NCBI GenBank assembly: GCA_025454565.1
Contig: JALOOE010000175.1
Location: 1-5,965, forward strand
From: Anaerolineae bacterium
GTDB taxonomy: Bacteria > Chloroflexota > Anaerolineae > CG2-30-64-16
Length of the DNA stretch: 5,965 nt
Direction of reading: 5' to 3'
Shown: positions 4,988-5,965 of the stretch, in pieces
Position numbering within the stretch: the first letter of the stretch is position 1
How the letters are laid out: each line of letters begins with the position of its first letter
The notes under the pieces: model-generated
Seen by the model: the letters and a program-made list of their open reading frames with translations, nothing else
Told to the model about the DNA's origin: nothing
Databases searched by the model: none
Made by a program: the position numbers and the translations under genes

Positions 4988-5414
4988 AATCGGTCGGCGG
5001 ATGCCTATGAATGCTGACCCACACGCTTCGCGTTGCAACCACCAGCGGACGATTGAACCTGAGTGCCACCACTGTCGCCCGTCCACAAGCCGTCAAACCA
5101 GCGATCTCCGTGCCGTCTTCACTCCAGACGAAATGTTCAGTCCATCGTTGTTGGCGGGGATTGTACAGCGCAGTCATCTCGCCCGATTCCGGGTCATCAC
5201 CCTCGACTCGATCCGACTTGAAGCCGTTGCAGGCAACGCACGCCAGACAGAGGTTTTCTTCGGTGGAGGCGCCGCCTTTGGCTTGCGGCATAATGTGGTC
5301 AATCTGGCACAACTGTCCGCTGAGCCATTCCGAAGTTCGACAATACTCGCACCGATTATGCGCCCGTGCACGCACTAATTGGACGAGACGCCTGGAGATC
5401 CTACTCGTCATCAT
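4986..5414 (-). CDS. HNH endonuclease
   Basis: Small (about 142 residues) metal-dependent nuclease of the HNH fold. Visible in order: basic N-terminal helix (RISRRLVQLVRARAHNRC), first zinc pair CEYC at 22-25, the HNH core QIDHIMPQAKGG with Asp39/His40, ENLCLAC with Asn54, and second zinc pair CVACN (Cys59, Cys62) followed by NGFKSD. The remaining 75 residues (ALYNPRQQRWTEHFVWS and on) form a tail seen in stand-alone bacterial HNH proteins. ATG 5414 (or 5411) overlaps the end of the upstream gene; there is no purine-rich ribosome site, so translation is probably coupled. The open frame continues upstream to 5678 but only as the shadow of that gene. Target is unknown: defence, mobile-element homing or DNA processing are all possible. 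Confidence 0.85.
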   Translation of the reverse strand: MMTSRISRRLVQLVRARAHNRCEYCRTSEWLSGQLCQIDHIMPQAKGGASTEENLCLACVACNGFKSDRVEGDDPESGEMTALYNPRQQRWTEHFVWSEDGTEIAGLTACGRATVVALRFNRPLVVATRSVWVSIHRHPPTD

Positions 5415-5841
5415 CAGCGGTAGGGGAGAAGTCGGGCCGGTCAGGCAGCTCATAGCCGCGCTGCGCCAAAATAGCGAATGCCTTCGCCCGCCGCAAGACG
5501 GAGCGGTCGTACGCATCCAATAGACGCTGCAGTTCGGCAGATTCTGCTGCCGACACAGAGCGTCGGCCCCTCGCATGGGTAAGCTGCCGGAGCCGCCGTT
5601 CTTCGACGGCTGACAAGGACGATTCTGTGGCAGCCCACAAGGCAGCATCGCTGAACATCGCCATCGCAGCCAGATCATCCGCTAAGTCCGGCGGCAAATC
5701 GGGCGCGGATGGTAACGCCGCATCCACAGTCGTGGCCAGCACATCCTCAATCGAACGATACGTCAGTTCAGCGGCACGCCGAAGCCGGCGATAGATTGGG
5801 GCCGGGATTTGTAGGCTCACCATCGGGGTTTGATAGGTCAT
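5401..5841 (-). CDS. Hypothetical protein with ribbon-helix-helix-like N-terminus, partner of the HNH gene
   Basis: A 146-residue soluble protein with no membrane segment. Residues 7-41 (MVSLQIPAPIYRRLRRAAEL then SIEDVLATTVDAAL) look like a ribbon-helix-helix strand followed by two helices, as in small DNA-binding or antitoxin proteins. Residues 50-130 are helical and charged (SAVEERRLRQLTH, SAAESAELQRLLDAYDR), and the tail is acidic (TADDDE). ATG 5841 has AAGGAG 6 nt upstream; Met7 is a weaker alternative. Its TAG stop lies inside the start of the HNH gene (ATGATGACGAGTAG), so the two are probably co-translated. I recall similar proteins next to HNH genes but cannot name a family. Possible roles are regulator, immunity partner or targeting subunit. 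Confidence 0.75.
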   Translation of the reverse strand: MTYQTPMVSLQIPAPIYRRLRRAAELTYRSIEDVLATTVDAALPSAPDLPPDLADDLAAMAMFSDAALWAATESSLSAVEERRLRQLTHARGRRSVSAAESAELQRLLDAYDRSVLRRAKAFAILAQRGYELPDRPDFSPTADDDE

Positions 5842-5887
5842 GATCTTCTCCTTGGTCCGTCTCTGCTCGACTCCTCGTCACCCCCGA

Positions 5888-5916
5888 ATTCTAACCTAAC
5901 ACGTATGAAAGGCCAA
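5888..5916 (-). promoter_or_regulatory. Sigma-70-type promoter for the RHH-like/HNH/DapA-like gene group
   Basis: TTGGCC (5916-5911, 4 of 6) and TAGAAT (5893-5888, 5 of 6) are separated by 17 bp on the minus strand. The expected start near 5881 leaves a leader of about 40 nt with AAGGAG before the ATG at 5841. No operator-like palindrome overlaps it. Confidence 0.6.
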
Positions 5917-5931
5917 GACCCTTCACGCCCA

Positions 5932-5965
5932 CGAGGCGGACAAGGATGCATTCTTGTCCGCCTCG
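5932..5965. terminator. Perfect 13-bp inverted repeat at the window edge, possible terminator hairpin
   Basis: CGAGGCGGACAAG (5932-5944) and CTTGTCCGCCTCG (5953-5965) are exact reverse complements around an 8-base loop, and the stem may extend beyond the window. On the minus strand it is not followed by a T-run (TGGGCGTGAAGGG), so it would be a poor intrinsic terminator in that direction. A terminator for a gene on the plus strand, or a dispersed repeat, cannot be excluded. Confidence 0.5.

Noticed and set aside
4986..5678. Longer HNH protein starting near 5678
   Set aside because: The extra N-terminal 88 residues are an out-of-frame reading of the upstream gene, which has its own ribosome site and protein-like sequence; HNH-type sequence begins after 5414.

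Overview
The window is about 6 kb of GC-rich bacterial DNA. Every gene I can support reads leftward (minus strand), and the plus-strand reading frames look like shadows. The contents suggest a free-living heterotroph with accessory DNA placed among sugar-catabolism genes. Heptamer repeats, hairpin repeats with a common core, and the dehydrogenase style remind me of Chloroflexota (Roseiflexus/Chloroflexus type). That assignment is an impression from memory, not a result.

Layout in the direction of transcription (right to left). A promoter at 5888-5916 precedes a 146-residue protein with a ribbon-helix-helix-like N-terminus (5401-5841). This overlaps an HNH endonuclease (4986-5414). The HNH stop codon shares bases with the ribosome binding site of a DapA/NAL-family aldolase (4088-4972). 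Next comes a HigB/HigA-like toxin-antitoxin pair (4056-3363) with its own palindromic operator; its -35 box straddles the end of the aldolase gene. An araD-like L-ribulose-5-phosphate 4-epimerase follows (2626-3270, TTG start). A consensus-like promoter overlapping three TACGAA half-sites then precedes a RhaD-like class II aldolase (1593-2417). An intergenic array of four hairpins follows. Last is a zinc-dependent alcohol dehydrogenase (1429 to beyond position 1) whose frame is broken near 376-391.

The metabolic genes (DapA-type lyase, AraD-like epimerase, RhaD-like aldolase, zinc dehydrogenase) fit uptake-derived pentose, deoxysugar or sugar-acid breakdown. In such a route, phosphorylated ketoses are epimerised or cleaved and the aldehyde or alcohol is oxidised or reduced. 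The exact substrate cannot be read from the sequence. The toxin-antitoxin pair and the HNH pair look like inserted cargo. The toxin-antitoxin stretch appears by eye more AT-rich than the sugar genes.

The most unusual parts are: (1) four palindromes with a TTGAA/TTCAA core, different arms and about 30-bp spacing, between the RhaD-like gene and the dehydrogenase; (2) heptamer repeats inside the glycine-rich loop of the dehydrogenase; (3) an apparent deletion plus frameshift in a second Rossmann unit of the same gene; (4) the overlapping RHH-like/HNH gene pair.
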